Shown: positions 32,506-40,945 of the stretch, one piece after another
How the letters are laid out: each line of letters opens with the position of its first letter
Position numbering within the stretch: position 1 is the first letter of the stretch
Source of the DNA: Nonomuraea rubra
GTDB taxonomy: Bacteria > Actinomycetota > Actinomycetes > Streptosporangiales > Streptosporangiaceae
NCBI RefSeq assembly: GCF_014207985.1
Contig: NZ_JACHMI010000001.1
Coordinates: 4,757,001-4,821,000, forward strand
Length of the DNA stretch: 64,000 nt
Direction: 5' to 3'
The notes under the pieces: generated by a model
Told to the model about the DNA's origin: nothing
Seen by the model: the letters and a program-made list of their open reading frames with translations, nothing else
Databases searched by the model: none
Translations under genes and position numbers: made by a program

Positions 32506-34244
32506 CCCTGAGTTTCGAGATGGGCCGCCGGCTTCCGGGCGTCGAGGCACGGGCCGGCAAGTTCCCCGGCCCGTCGCTGATCCCGGCGCTCAACGCCATC
32601 CAGGCGCGGCTGGGCTGGCTGCCGCGGGAGGAGCTCGAGGAGCTGTCCCGCACCATGCGGCGGCCGCGGTACGAGATCGAGGGGCTCATCTCGTTCTACC
32701 CGCACTTCCGCACAACCCCGCCCGCCAAGGTGAGCGTCAGCGTGTGCCACGACCTGTCGTGCTGGCTGCGCTCGGCCGACGACCGCATCGCCGAGGTACG
32801 CGCCCGCTACGGCGACGACACCGAGATCGAGCTCACCGAGGTGTCCTGCCTGGGCCGCTGCGACAGCGCCCCGGCGCTGGCCGTCAACGAGCACCCCGCG
32901 CCGGTCGCCGGTCTCGACACGCTCGTGGCCGCCGCCCGCGAGGGCGAGCTGGCCGAGGCCACGGTGACGGGACGCGCCGAGCCGTGGCCGAACGACCCGT
33001 ACCCGGCCGGCTCCGGCGTCCAGGACCGGTACGCGAGCCTGCGTGCCCTGCTGGCCGGCCGGATCAGCGCCGAGAGCGTGGTGGCCACGCTGGAGGCGTC
33101 AGGGCTGCGCGGCATGGGCGGCGCCGGGTTCCCCACGGGCAGGAAGTGGGGCCTGGTCGCCGCCACCGAGCCGGGCGGCGTCAAGTACGCGATCTGCAAC
33201 GCCGACGAGTCCGAGCCCGGCACGTTCAAGGACCGGCAGATCCTGACCGACCAGCCGCACCTGGTGATCGAGGGCCTGCTGCTCGGCATGGCCGTGGTCG
33301 GCGCCGAGCAGGGCTGGATCTTCATCCGGCACGAGTACGGCCCCGAGGAGCGCGTGCTGCACGCGGAGATCGAGGCGCTGCGCGAGGCCGGCGTGATCGG
33401 CGAGAACGCCTGCGGCAGCGGCCGCCGCCTCGACCTCGACATCTTCGTCTCGCCCGGCGGCTACATCCTCGGCGAGGAGACCGCGCTGCTGGAGTGCATG
33501 GAGGGGCACCGGGGCGAGCCGCGCAACAAGCCGCCCTTCCCCGGCAACTACGGCCTGCACGGCCGCCCCACGCTGATCAACTCGGTGGAGACCTTCGCCG
33601 ACGTGCCGGTGATCCTGCAGCGCGGCGCCGAATGGTGGGCGGAGCAGGGCGAGGGCGACAGCGTCGGCTGGAAGTTCTTCGCCGTCTCCGGCCACGTCGC
33701 GAACCCCGGCGTGTACTGCGTGCCCATGGGCACCACGGTGCGCGCCCTGATCGACCTGGCCGGCGGCGTGCCCGGCGGCGCCCGGGTCGGCGCCGTGCAG
33801 CCGGGCGGCGCGTCCTCCAACTTCATCGGCCCCGACAAGCTGGACCTGCCGCTGGACTTCGGCACGCTGGCCGAGGCCGGGACCATGCTCGGCTCCGGCG
33901 CCCTGGTGGTGCTCGCCGAGGGCACCGACCTGCTGGCCGCCGCCACCAACGTGCTGCGGTTCTTCCGCAACGAGTCGTGCGGCAAGTGCGTGCCCTGCCG
34001 GGTCGGCTCCACCAAGGCCCACGAGGTGCTGCGCGGGGTGCTGGACTCCGGGTCCGCCACCCTCGACGACGCGCAGCAGGGCCGGATCCTGCAACTGGAG
34101 GAGACCATGCGCAAGACGTCCATCTGCGGGCTCGGGCAGGTGGCGCTGGGACCGGTAGTGTCGGTACTCGGGCTGAACAAGGGGGCCGCGGCGGCCCGCC
34201 CGCAGCCCCGCCCCGAAGGCTCGAAGGAGCAGCCGGACCGTTGA
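32502..34244 (+). CDS. Formate dehydrogenase diaphorase subunit, NuoE-NuoF fusion
   Basis: 580 residues. Residues 1-150 are NuoE-like: thioredoxin fold with Cys pairs SVCHDLSCW (~80) and SCLGRCD (~115) for 2Fe-2S. Residues ~170-560 are NuoF-like: NAD/FMN site GLRGMGGAGFPTGRKW, CNADESEPGTFKDR and 4Fe-4S ligands SCGKCVPCRVGS (~490). It passes electrons from formate (via FdhA) to NAD+. Single-chain NuoEF diaphorases are typical of soluble NAD-dependent formate dehydrogenases and hydrogenases. Overlaps both neighbours by 4 bp (ATGA and TTGA). Confidence 0.9.
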   Translation: MTLSFEMGRRLPGVEARAGKFPGPSLIPALNAIQARLGWLPREELEELSRTMRRPRYEIEGLISFYPHFRTTPPAKVSVSVCHDLSCWLRSADDRIAEVRARYGDDTEIELTEVSCLGRCDSAPALAVNEHPAPVAGLDTLVAAAREGELAEATVTGRAEPWPNDPYPAGSGVQDRYASLRALLAGRISAESVVATLEASGLRGMGGAGFPTGRKWGLVAATEPGGVKYAICNADESEPGTFKDRQILTDQPHLVIEGLLLGMAVVGAEQGWIFIRHEYGPEERVLHAEIEALREAGVIGENACGSGRRLDLDIFVSPGGYILGEETALLECMEGHRGEPRNKPPFPGNYGLHGRPTLINSVETFADVPVILQRGAEWWAEQGEGDSVGWKFFAVSGHVANPGVYCVPMGTTVRALIDLAGGVPGGARVGAVQPGGASSNFIGPDKLDLPLDFGTLAEAGTMLGSGALVVLAEGTDLLAAATNVLRFFRNESCGKCVPCRVGSTKAHEVLRGVLDSGSATLDDAQQGRILQLEETMRKTSICGLGQVALGPVVSVLGLNKGAAAARPQPRPEGSKEQPDR

Positions 34245-35461
34245 GCGGCAGAGAGTTCTTCACGGCACGGACCCTGGCCGAGGTCCGTGCCGGGTTCCGG
34301 CCCGCGCACCGCACGCCCGCCGAGCGGGTCCCGCTGGCCGAGGCGCTGCACCGGGTGCCCGTCGCCGGCATCACCGCGCCCGCCGACCTGCCAGGCTTCG
34401 CCCGCTCCACCGTGGACGGCTTCGCGGTCCGCGCCATGGACACCTACGGCGCCTCCGACGCGCTCCCGTCCTACCTCGACCTGCTCGGCGCGGTCCGCAT
34501 GGGCGCCGAGCCGGACGTGGCGGTCCGCGCCGGCGGCTGCGTCGCCATGCCGACCGGCGGCGTGCTCCCGCCCGGCGCCGACGCGGTCGTCATGGTGGAG
34601 TACACCGCCGAGACCATGCCGGGCACCATCGAGGTGACCCGGCCCGTCGCGCCGGGCGGCGGCCTCGTCCGCGCCGACGAGGACGTGGCGCGGGGCGGCG
34701 TGCTCGCGCCGGGCGGCCGGCCGCTGCGCGCCCCCGACCTCGGCTTCCTCGCCGCCGCGGGCGTGACCGAGGTCGCCGTGCACCGCCGCCCCCGGGTGGC
34801 GATCGTCTCCACCGGCGACGAGGTGGTGCCGCCCGGCACCGCGCGGCTCGGCCCCGGCCAGGTGCGCGACGCCACCGCCTCCGCGCTGGCGGGGCTCGTC
34901 GCCGACGCCGGCGGCGAGCCGGTGATCGCCGGCATCGTCCCGGACGAGCCCGGCGCGCTCAAGGACCGCCTGACCGCACTGCTGCCCGAATCCGACCTGG
35001 TCGTCGTGTCGGCGGGCTCGTCCGTCGGCACCAGGGACGAGACGGCGGGCGCGGTGGCCGCCGTCGGCGACGTCTGGTGCCACGGGATCGCCATCAAACC
35101 GGGCAAACCCACGCTGCTGGCCGAGTGCGCGGGCATCCCGCTCATCGGGCTGCCCGGCAACCCGCTGTCCGCACTGGTCGTGTTCGGGCAGGTCGGCGTG
35201 CCGCTGCTGTGGCGCCTGGCCGGCTGCGAGAGCCCGCCGCCGCAGCCGAGCACCCGCGCCCGGCTGTCACGCGACCTCGCCTCGGCGGCGGGCCGCCTCG
35301 ACGTGGTCCAGGTCGGCGTGCGGGACGGCCTGGCCGAGCCGATCTTCGGCCCGTCGGCGCTGCTGTCGGTGCTGACCCGCGCCGACGGCTACGTGATCGT
35401 GCCCGAACCGGCCACCGGGCTGGACGCGGGCACCGAGGTCGAGGTCGTGCTGTACCGATGA
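34241..35461 (+). CDS. MoeA-like molybdopterin molybdotransferase
   Basis: 406 residues from a TTG that overlaps the preceding stop, with AAGGAG 11 bp upstream. MoeA signatures are clear: LPGFARSTVDGFAVRA, MPTGGVLPPGADAVVMVEY, VSTGDEVVPPG, VVVSAGSSVGTRD and IKPGKPTLLAE...IPLIGLPGNPLSALV. It inserts Mo (or W) into adenylated molybdopterin. Translational coupling to the formate dehydrogenase suggests a dedicated metal-insertion enzyme. Confidence 0.92.
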   Translation: MSGREFFTARTLAEVRAGFRPAHRTPAERVPLAEALHRVPVAGITAPADLPGFARSTVDGFAVRAMDTYGASDALPSYLDLLGAVRMGAEPDVAVRAGGCVAMPTGGVLPPGADAVVMVEYTAETMPGTIEVTRPVAPGGGLVRADEDVARGGVLAPGGRPLRAPDLGFLAAAGVTEVAVHRRPRVAIVSTGDEVVPPGTARLGPGQVRDATASALAGLVADAGGEPVIAGIVPDEPGALKDRLTALLPESDLVVVSAGSSVGTRDETAGAVAAVGDVWCHGIAIKPGKPTLLAECAGIPLIGLPGNPLSALVVFGQVGVPLLWRLAGCESPPPQPSTRARLSRDLASAAGRLDVVQVGVRDGLAEPIFGPSALLSVLTRADGYVIVPEPATGLDAGTEVEVVLYR

Positions 35462-35487
35462 GCACGCATGGAGGTCGTCGCGTCGTG

Positions 35488-35529
35488 ATGAGCGCGGGAA
35501 GTCTGAGAGTAGAGGTCACCCTGTACTGA
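35488..35529 (+). pseudogene. 13-codon remnant resembling a MoeA head joined to a MoeA tail
   Basis: ATGAGCGCGG starts MSAGS-LRVEVTLY and then stop. Its first codons resemble the start of the next gene (MSAES) and its last codons resemble the end of the previous MoeA (VEVVLYR). The stop overlaps the next ATG. It looks like the scar of a deleted MoeA copy, or a tiny coupling ORF; I cannot tell which. Confidence 0.35.
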
Positions 35530-37448
35530 TGAGCGCGGAAAGTCCTTTTGTCTCCGACGTCCCAGCGGCGCAGGCCCTCGCCGTCTGGCGCGAGGCGCGC
35601 GCCGCGGCGGGCTGCCCCGCGCGAGTCGCCCTGCTCCGGACGCCGGTCGCCGCCGCCGTGGGCCGGGTGACGGCCGAGCCGGTCTGGGCGACCCGGTCCT
35701 CGCCCGCCTTCGACGCCGCGGCCATGGACGGCATCGCCGTACGCGCCGCCGACACCGTCGGAGCGGCCGAGACCAGCCCGGTGCTCCTGGCGCCCGGCGA
35801 CTTCGCCGTCGTGGACACCGGCGACCCGCTGCCCGACGGGTACGACGCCGTCGTCATGCGGGAGCACGTGCACCGCACCCCGGCAGGCGAGGCCGAGCTG
35901 CGCGCGGCCGTCCCGCCGTACCAGCACGTCCGCTCCATCGGGGAGGACATCAGCGCCGGCGAGCTGCTGCTCCCCGAGGGCCACCGGCTGCGCCCCGTGG
36001 ACGTCGCGGCCTGCGCCGCCGCGGGAGTCACCGAACTCGGCCTGCGCGGGGCCCCGCGCGTGGTGATCGTGCCGACCGGCGACGAGATCCGCCCGATCGG
36101 CGCCGACCTCGCCCCCGGCGACATCCTCGACACGAACTCGCTGATGCTGGCCGCCCAGGCCCGGGAGGCAGGCTGCGAGGCCCGGGTGACGGAGATCGTC
36201 CCCGACGACCCCGAAGCGCTCACCACGGCGCTCACGGAGGCCACCCGCGACGCCGACCTGGTGCTGCTCATCGCCGGCTCCAGCGCCGGCCGCGACGACT
36301 ACACCGCCCGCGTGGTCGCCGGGGCCGGCGTCGTCGCCGTCCACGGGGTCGCCGTGCGGCCCGGCCATCCCGTCGTGCTCGGCGCCGTCGCGCGGACGCC
36401 CGTGATCGGCGTGCCCGGCTACCCGGTGTCGGCGGCGCTGACGTTCGACATCTTCGCCGCCCCGGCGCTCGCCGAGCTGGAGGGCGCCGCGCCGCGCGAA
36501 CGCCCGGTGGCCACCGCGCACCTGGCCAGGAAGCTGCCGTCCGCCCTCGGCATGGACGACTGGGTACGCGTGCGCCTCGGCCGGGTACGGGACCGGCTCG
36601 TCGCCACCCCGCTGCCCCGCGGCGCCGGCGTGCTCACCTCGCTCGTCCGCGCCGACGGCCTGCTCGTTGTCCCCTCAGGAGTGGAGGGCCACCACGCCGG
36701 CGAGCAGGTACGGGTCGAGCTGCTGCGCGGCCTGTCCGAGATCGGCCGGACCATCGTCGCCATCGGCTCCCACGACCTCGTGCTCGACCTCGCGGCCTCC
36801 GCCCTGCGCGCCGCCGACCCGCTGGTCACCCTGGCCTCGTCGAACGTCGGCTCGCTCGGCGGCCTCGTCGCCCTGCGCGACGGCCTGTGCCACCTGGCCG
36901 GCTCCCACCTGCTGGACCCCGCCACCGGCGAGTACACGCTGCCGTACGTGGACCGCCTGATGGGCGCGGACGCCGACGTCACCGTGATCAGGCTGGTCCA
37001 CCGCGACCAGGGCCTGATCGTCGCCCCCGGCAACCCGCTCGGCCTGACCGGCATCAAGGACGTCACGCATCCCGACCTGCGCTACGTGAACCGGCAGCGC
37101 GGCGCCGGCACGCGGGCGCTGCTCGACCACGAGCTGGCCGGCCACGGCATCGACCCCGCCGAGGTGCCGGGCTACTCCCGCGAGGAGCACACCCACCTGG
37201 CGGTCGCCGCGGCCGTGGCCGCCGGACGGGCGGACTGCGGCCTGGGCATCCTCGCCGCCGCCCGCGCCTTCGGGCTGGACTTCGTCCCGGTGGCGCAGGA
37301 GCCGTACGACCTGGTGCTGCGTACCGGGACGCAGGCCGAGGAGCTGCTGGCGCCGCTGTGGGCGCTGCTGGAGCAGCCGGGGTTCCGCGCCGAGGTGGAG
37401 GCGCTGGGCGGCTACTCCTGCGCCGAAACCGGCCGCCGCATCCGCTGA
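35529..37448 (+). CDS. MoeA fused to a PBP-like substrate-binding domain
   Basis: 639 residues. Residues 1-400 are MoeA-like (SPAFDAAAMDGIAVRAAD, VVDTGDPLPDGYDAVVMREHV, IVPTGDEIRPIG, LIAGSSAGRDDYTARV), though the final PGNPLSA motif is changed to VPGYPVSAAL. Residues ~410-639 form a periplasmic-binding-protein-like domain without signal peptide (TIVAIGSHDLVLDLAASAL, ASSNVGSLGGLVAL, NRQRGAGTRALLDHEL). Such fusions occur in bacteria and archaea and are thought to bind oxyanion or another small ligand; metal selectivity is possible. It is the second MoeA of the locus, a pattern expected where Mo and W are sorted. Confidence 0.88.
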   Translation: MSAESPFVSDVPAAQALAVWREARAAAGCPARVALLRTPVAAAVGRVTAEPVWATRSSPAFDAAAMDGIAVRAADTVGAAETSPVLLAPGDFAVVDTGDPLPDGYDAVVMREHVHRTPAGEAELRAAVPPYQHVRSIGEDISAGELLLPEGHRLRPVDVAACAAAGVTELGLRGAPRVVIVPTGDEIRPIGADLAPGDILDTNSLMLAAQAREAGCEARVTEIVPDDPEALTTALTEATRDADLVLLIAGSSAGRDDYTARVVAGAGVVAVHGVAVRPGHPVVLGAVARTPVIGVPGYPVSAALTFDIFAAPALAELEGAAPRERPVATAHLARKLPSALGMDDWVRVRLGRVRDRLVATPLPRGAGVLTSLVRADGLLVVPSGVEGHHAGEQVRVELLRGLSEIGRTIVAIGSHDLVLDLAASALRAADPLVTLASSNVGSLGGLVALRDGLCHLAGSHLLDPATGEYTLPYVDRLMGADADVTVIRLVHRDQGLIVAPGNPLGLTGIKDVTHPDLRYVNRQRGAGTRALLDHELAGHGIDPAEVPGYSREEHTHLAVAAAVAAGRADCGLGILAAARAFGLDFVPVAQEPYDLVLRTGTQAEELLAPLWALLEQPGFRAEVEALGGYSCAETGRRIR

Positions 37449-37702
37449 CCGCGGGGCCGCGACGCCGGCCGGAACCTGTTACACGCACGCCTCCCGAAGC
37501 GGCTGGACCTCCCGCGGCCGGAGGGTGCGCGGGAAGGCAAAAAGACGGTCGGGAAGCGCGCGATGGAACCCGAACCGGACTTACGACCGTCCCTTGGATA
37601 GAAGGGATCTGTTCGCCGCCTACCTACCGCACCCGTCCCGTGACACCCCGCAGGCCAAACTCCGCAGGAACCGCCCCCGTTCGACACAAGGAGTACGACT
37701 CG

Positions 37703-38023
37703 GTGAATCCGCGCGCACTTGCCCACCGGGCACACCGACATGGCTGGGACGTGCAGACCGTCCCGCGATCCTCCGGCCCCGTAGTCATCCTGAAGCGTGA
37801 CGGCTGGCGCCTGGAGATCGCGTTCGACGGTCACGCACCCAAGCAGGCCACCGCCAACGGGCCCGGGCAGAAGACCGGCAGACAGCTCAACCTCCGTTCG
37901 ATCAACGACTTCGTGCACCGGCCAGGGACGGACCGGTTAATCCACTCGCGCCACGGTCAGCGGCAGGCCAACCTCCCCAGGAGCGACCGCGAGCAGCGCC
38001 CGCTGCGGGACCGCGGCGAGTAG
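37703..38023 (+). CDS. Small hypothetical protein
   Basis: 106 residues from GTG 37703 with AAGGAG 9 bp upstream. The first ~60 residues (NPRALAHRAHRHGWDVQTVP, VVILKRDGWRLEIAFDGH) give a compact alpha/beta pattern reminiscent of short dsRBD/HicA-like folds; the rest is polar and basic (KQATANGPGQKTGRQLNL, then an Arg-rich tail). I do not recognise a family. The upstream 254 bp hold nothing clear beyond a CCCTT...AAGGG mini-hairpin near 37590. Confidence 0.5.
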   Translation: MNPRALAHRAHRHGWDVQTVPRSSGPVVILKRDGWRLEIAFDGHAPKQATANGPGQKTGRQLNLRSINDFVHRPGTDRLIHSRHGQRQANLPRSDREQRPLRDRGE

Positions 38024-38215
38024 CTCCGGGCCAGGACCCGCGCGAGCCTGCTCGACGCGTGCCTCTACGGCGAGATCGGGGTGCCGACGCCGGTCACGGA
38101 CGGCGTGCGCGTCGAGGCGCTGACCCATGGCGACACGCTCCAGGTGGAAGCCCATGGCGGCCCACCTGCTGACAACGCGACCCGTGGGCGATCCACACGC
38201 CCTGGTCCGGGCCGA

Positions 38216-38330
38216 GGCTCCACAGCCTCTTGGCCGGGCCGGGGCTCCACAGCCTCTCGGCCGGACTGAGGCTTCACAGCCTCTTGGCCGGACTGAGGCT
38301 GCCACAGCACCTAGGCCGGACTGAGGCTCC
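38216..38330. repeat. 27-bp tandem hairpin repeats at the kinase 3' end
   Basis: GGCT(C/T)CACAGCCTC units begin at 38216, 38243, 38270, 38297 and 38325; the last step is 28 because of one added base. Units such as GAGGCT-CCAC-AGCCTC (38214-38229) can form hairpins, so the array may serve as terminator of the reverse-strand kinase gene. The kinase stop codon lies inside the array. Confidence 0.75.
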
Positions 38331-40665
38331 ACATCCGCAGCAGCCGGTCCTCGCCGACCGTCACCACCACCGGCCGCCCGGCCTGCTCCGCCAGGGCCAG
38401 CAGTCGGATCCCGCCGCCCGCCCCGTGCCCGAACTCGCCGACGATCGCCCCGTCGTCCAGCCGCCGCACCCCCACGAACGCATCCCCGCCGTGCGGCGCG
38501 TGCGCCACGACCGCGACCGGCACGCCGTCCAGCGTGCCCGCCACCAGCGCGGCGGTGCCCCGGTCGTCCGGGCTGCGGTCGCTGAACGGCCACTTCTGCC
38601 TGCGCTTGCCCGTCGCCAGGTCGTACACGCGCAGGGTGCCGTCCAGATGCGTGGAAACGAGCACCGGCTCGCCGTCCAGCTCGCCGCACGCCAGCCGCTC
38701 GATGCCACCGACCTCACCCGTCTTGTACGTGTGCGTCACCGCGCCCGTGGCCAGGCGGCGCACCCGTACGCGGTTCGCGCCGTCGCCCGTCACGAGCACG
38801 TCGTCGCCGTCCAGCCGGCCGAACGCCAGGCCGTTGATGCCCTGGAAGTGCTCGGTGCTCGTGGGGCCGATCTGCTTGCCGGTGCCGGCGTCCCACAGGC
38901 GCACGGTGCCGTGCAGGTCCCGCAGGCTGTCGTACTTCTGCGACACCGCGACCACCCGCCCGCCCGCGACCGTCACCGCGACGATCGGGTCGGTGGCCTT
39001 CCGCGTGCCCAGGCTCTCGCCTGACGGGCTCCACAGCCGCATCCTGCCGTCGGCGTGCCCGGAGGCGATCACCGGGGCGTTCCCGTGCTGGCCATAGGCG
39101 AGCGCCGCCGTGCCCGTGCCGCCGTCGCCGAGTTGGGAGGTCGTGCTCGTGGAGAGGTCCCAGGTGAGGATGGATCCGTTGCTCGTGCCACAGGCCACGC
39201 CGGGCCCGGTCGTCGCCATCGCGGCGGGGGTGCCCGTACCGGCGGGCAGCTTCACCGGCTCCCCGATCAGCGTCCCGAACGGCTCGGCCGCCGCGGTCGG
39301 CGTAGGGGAGGGCGACACGGAGGCGGTGGCCGTCCCGGTGCCGGCGGGTGAGGGCGGCGGGTTCTGCGGCACGTTCTGGCGGCCGGTGCCGCCGTCGGGC
39401 CTGAGCACGACGAACGCCGACACCGCCGCCGTCGCCAGCGCCGCCGCCCCGGCACTGAGCACGGCCCGGCGGCTGACCCGCTTCCCATCGCCAACCGGCG
39501 CCGTCTCGGTGCCCGCCATCCCGGCCTGCTGCGGCGGCACCACGCCCGCGTGTCCGGGATGCCCCGCTAGGCCCGCATGGCCGGCGTGCCCGGCTACGTC
39601 CGCGTGTCCGGCGTGCCCTGCTGCGCCCGCGTGTCCGGCGTGCCCGGCTACGTCCGCGTGGCCGAAATGCCCCGCTACGTTCACATGGTCGGCGTGCCCC
39701 GCCCAGCCGGGCGCCGCCGGTCCGAGCCTGCCAGGTGCGGGCTGACCCACCCCTGCCGCGCTGCCTGCGGACTGGCCTGCACCGGATGTGCGCTCTGCGG
39801 GGTGGCCCGCACCGGGTGCGTGGCCCGCGCTGGGTGCGTCCTCTGCGGGGACGGCGACCCCTGGGCGGCTCGTCAGCCGCTTCATCAGGTCGAGGGGCAG
39901 CGGCCGCGCCGCCGGGTCCCTGGCGAAGCAGTCCCGCAGCACCTCCGCCAGCCGCGCGGGCACCCCGCTCAGATCGGGAGCCCCGCTGAGAACGGCGTGC
40001 AGGATGGCCGCAACGGTCTCCCCGGCGTAGGGAGGCCGCCCCGTGGCCGCGAACACCATGGTCCCCGCCCAGCTGAACACGTCCGACGCGGGCCCCACCC
40101 GCAGCCCCTCGAACTGCTCGGGCGACATGTACGCCGGCGTCCCCACCACTCCGGACACCATCGTCGTCGCGTCCAGCGCCTTGGCGATGCCGAAGTCGAT
40201 CACGATCGGCCCCTCGGGCCCCATCAGCACGTTGCCCGGCTTGAAGTCCCGGTGCACGATGCCGGCCTGATGGATGGCGGCCAGCGCGGTCAGCGTGGAG
40301 ATCGCCAGCCGGTCCAGCGCCCCGCCCGCGCGCGGCCCCGCCGACCGGACGACCTGCTGCAGCGTCTCACCCGCGATGTACTCGCTCACGATGTACGGCT
40401 GATCGCCGACTGTCCCGACGTCCAGGACCGCCGCCGTGCAGAACGCCGCCACCCGCCGTGCCGCCTCGGCCTCCCGCAGGAAGCCCCTGGTGACGGCGTC
40501 GTCGCCGCTCAGATGGCTGTGCAGCAGCTTGACCGCGACCTCGAGCCCGTCGTCGCCGGCCGCCTTGTAGACCGTCCCCTGGCCGCCGGAGCCGAGCACG
40601 CCGACGAGCCGCCAGCGGCCGACCCGTTCGGGGTCACCCGGCCGGAGCGGGCGGATTTCCGGCAT
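38311..40665 (-). CDS. Membrane Ser/Thr protein kinase with beta-propeller sensor
   Basis: 784 residues from ATG 40665 (GGAG upstream; a start at 40701 would add 12 residues). Kinase domain (~15-270): LVGVLGSGGQGTVYKAA, VAVKLL, HRDFKPGNVLM, DFGIAKA and YMSPEQ, all catalytic residues present. A linker carries five 9-residue AGHAGHADV-like repeats (10-plus His). One membrane helix follows (RAVLSAGAAALATAAVSAFVVL), then a Pro/Thr-rich stretch and an outer WD40-like propeller (TVRLWDAGTGKQIG, LRVYDLATGKRR, LLRMWSL). It fits a PknB-type receptor kinase with a sensory propeller outside the cell. Confidence 0.9.
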   Translation of the reverse strand: MPEIRPLRPGDPERVGRWRLVGVLGSGGQGTVYKAAGDDGLEVAVKLLHSHLSGDDAVTRGFLREAEAARRVAAFCTAAVLDVGTVGDQPYIVSEYIAGETLQQVVRSAGPRAGGALDRLAISTLTALAAIHQAGIVHRDFKPGNVLMGPEGPIVIDFGIAKALDATTMVSGVVGTPAYMSPEQFEGLRVGPASDVFSWAGTMVFAATGRPPYAGETVAAILHAVLSGAPDLSGVPARLAEVLRDCFARDPAARPLPLDLMKRLTSRPGVAVPAEDAPSAGHAPGAGHPAERTSGAGQSAGSAAGVGQPAPGRLGPAAPGWAGHADHVNVAGHFGHADVAGHAGHAGAAGHAGHADVAGHAGHAGLAGHPGHAGVVPPQQAGMAGTETAPVGDGKRVSRRAVLSAGAAALATAAVSAFVVLRPDGGTGRQNVPQNPPPSPAGTGTATASVSPSPTPTAAAEPFGTLIGEPVKLPAGTGTPAAMATTGPGVACGTSNGSILTWDLSTSTTSQLGDGGTGTAALAYGQHGNAPVIASGHADGRMRLWSPSGESLGTRKATDPIVAVTVAGGRVVAVSQKYDSLRDLHGTVRLWDAGTGKQIGPTSTEHFQGINGLAFGRLDGDDVLVTGDGANRVRVRRLATGAVTHTYKTGEVGGIERLACGELDGEPVLVSTHLDGTLRVYDLATGKRRQKWPFSDRSPDDRGTAALVAGTLDGVPVAVVAHAPHGGDAFVGVRRLDDGAIVGEFGHGAGGGIRLLALAEQAGRPVVVTVGEDRLLRMWSLSPA
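39560..39700 (-). repeat. 27-bp tandem repeat coding the His-rich linker of the kinase
   Basis: Five in-frame copies, each 9 residues: AGHFGHADV / AGHAGHAGA / AGHAGHADV / AGHAGHAGL / AGHPGHAGV. Same period as the array at the 3' end of the gene. Confidence 0.8.
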
Positions 40666-40726
40666 CCCGCTCCTTTCCCGGGCCTTCCATACGCGATCCA
40701 CACGATAACCCGTCGCCGACCTCCGG

Positions 40727-40925
40727 GGATCGCGCTCCGCCGCCGACCATCAAGACGCCCCTCCCTGCCACCGCGAGGGGGACGACCGCGCCACCGCGCA
40801 AGACGACCCTCGCCACGCGACCGCCGCCACCGCGCCGGACGACCCTCACCGCGCGACCCCACCACGCGACCACCGCCGCGCGGACGGACCCCCGCCTCCA
40901 CGCGGGACGACCCCGGACGCGGTGG
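40727..40925. repeat. Degenerate ACGACC/CGCGCC-rich intergenic repeats
   Basis: The gap between the kinase start and the next stop is filled by loosely repeated (G)ACGACCCTC and CACCGCG(C)CA/G strings. I see no coding sequence, promoter or clean period. Confidence 0.4.
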
Positions 40926-40945
40926 CCCGGGCCCGAAAAGGCCGG

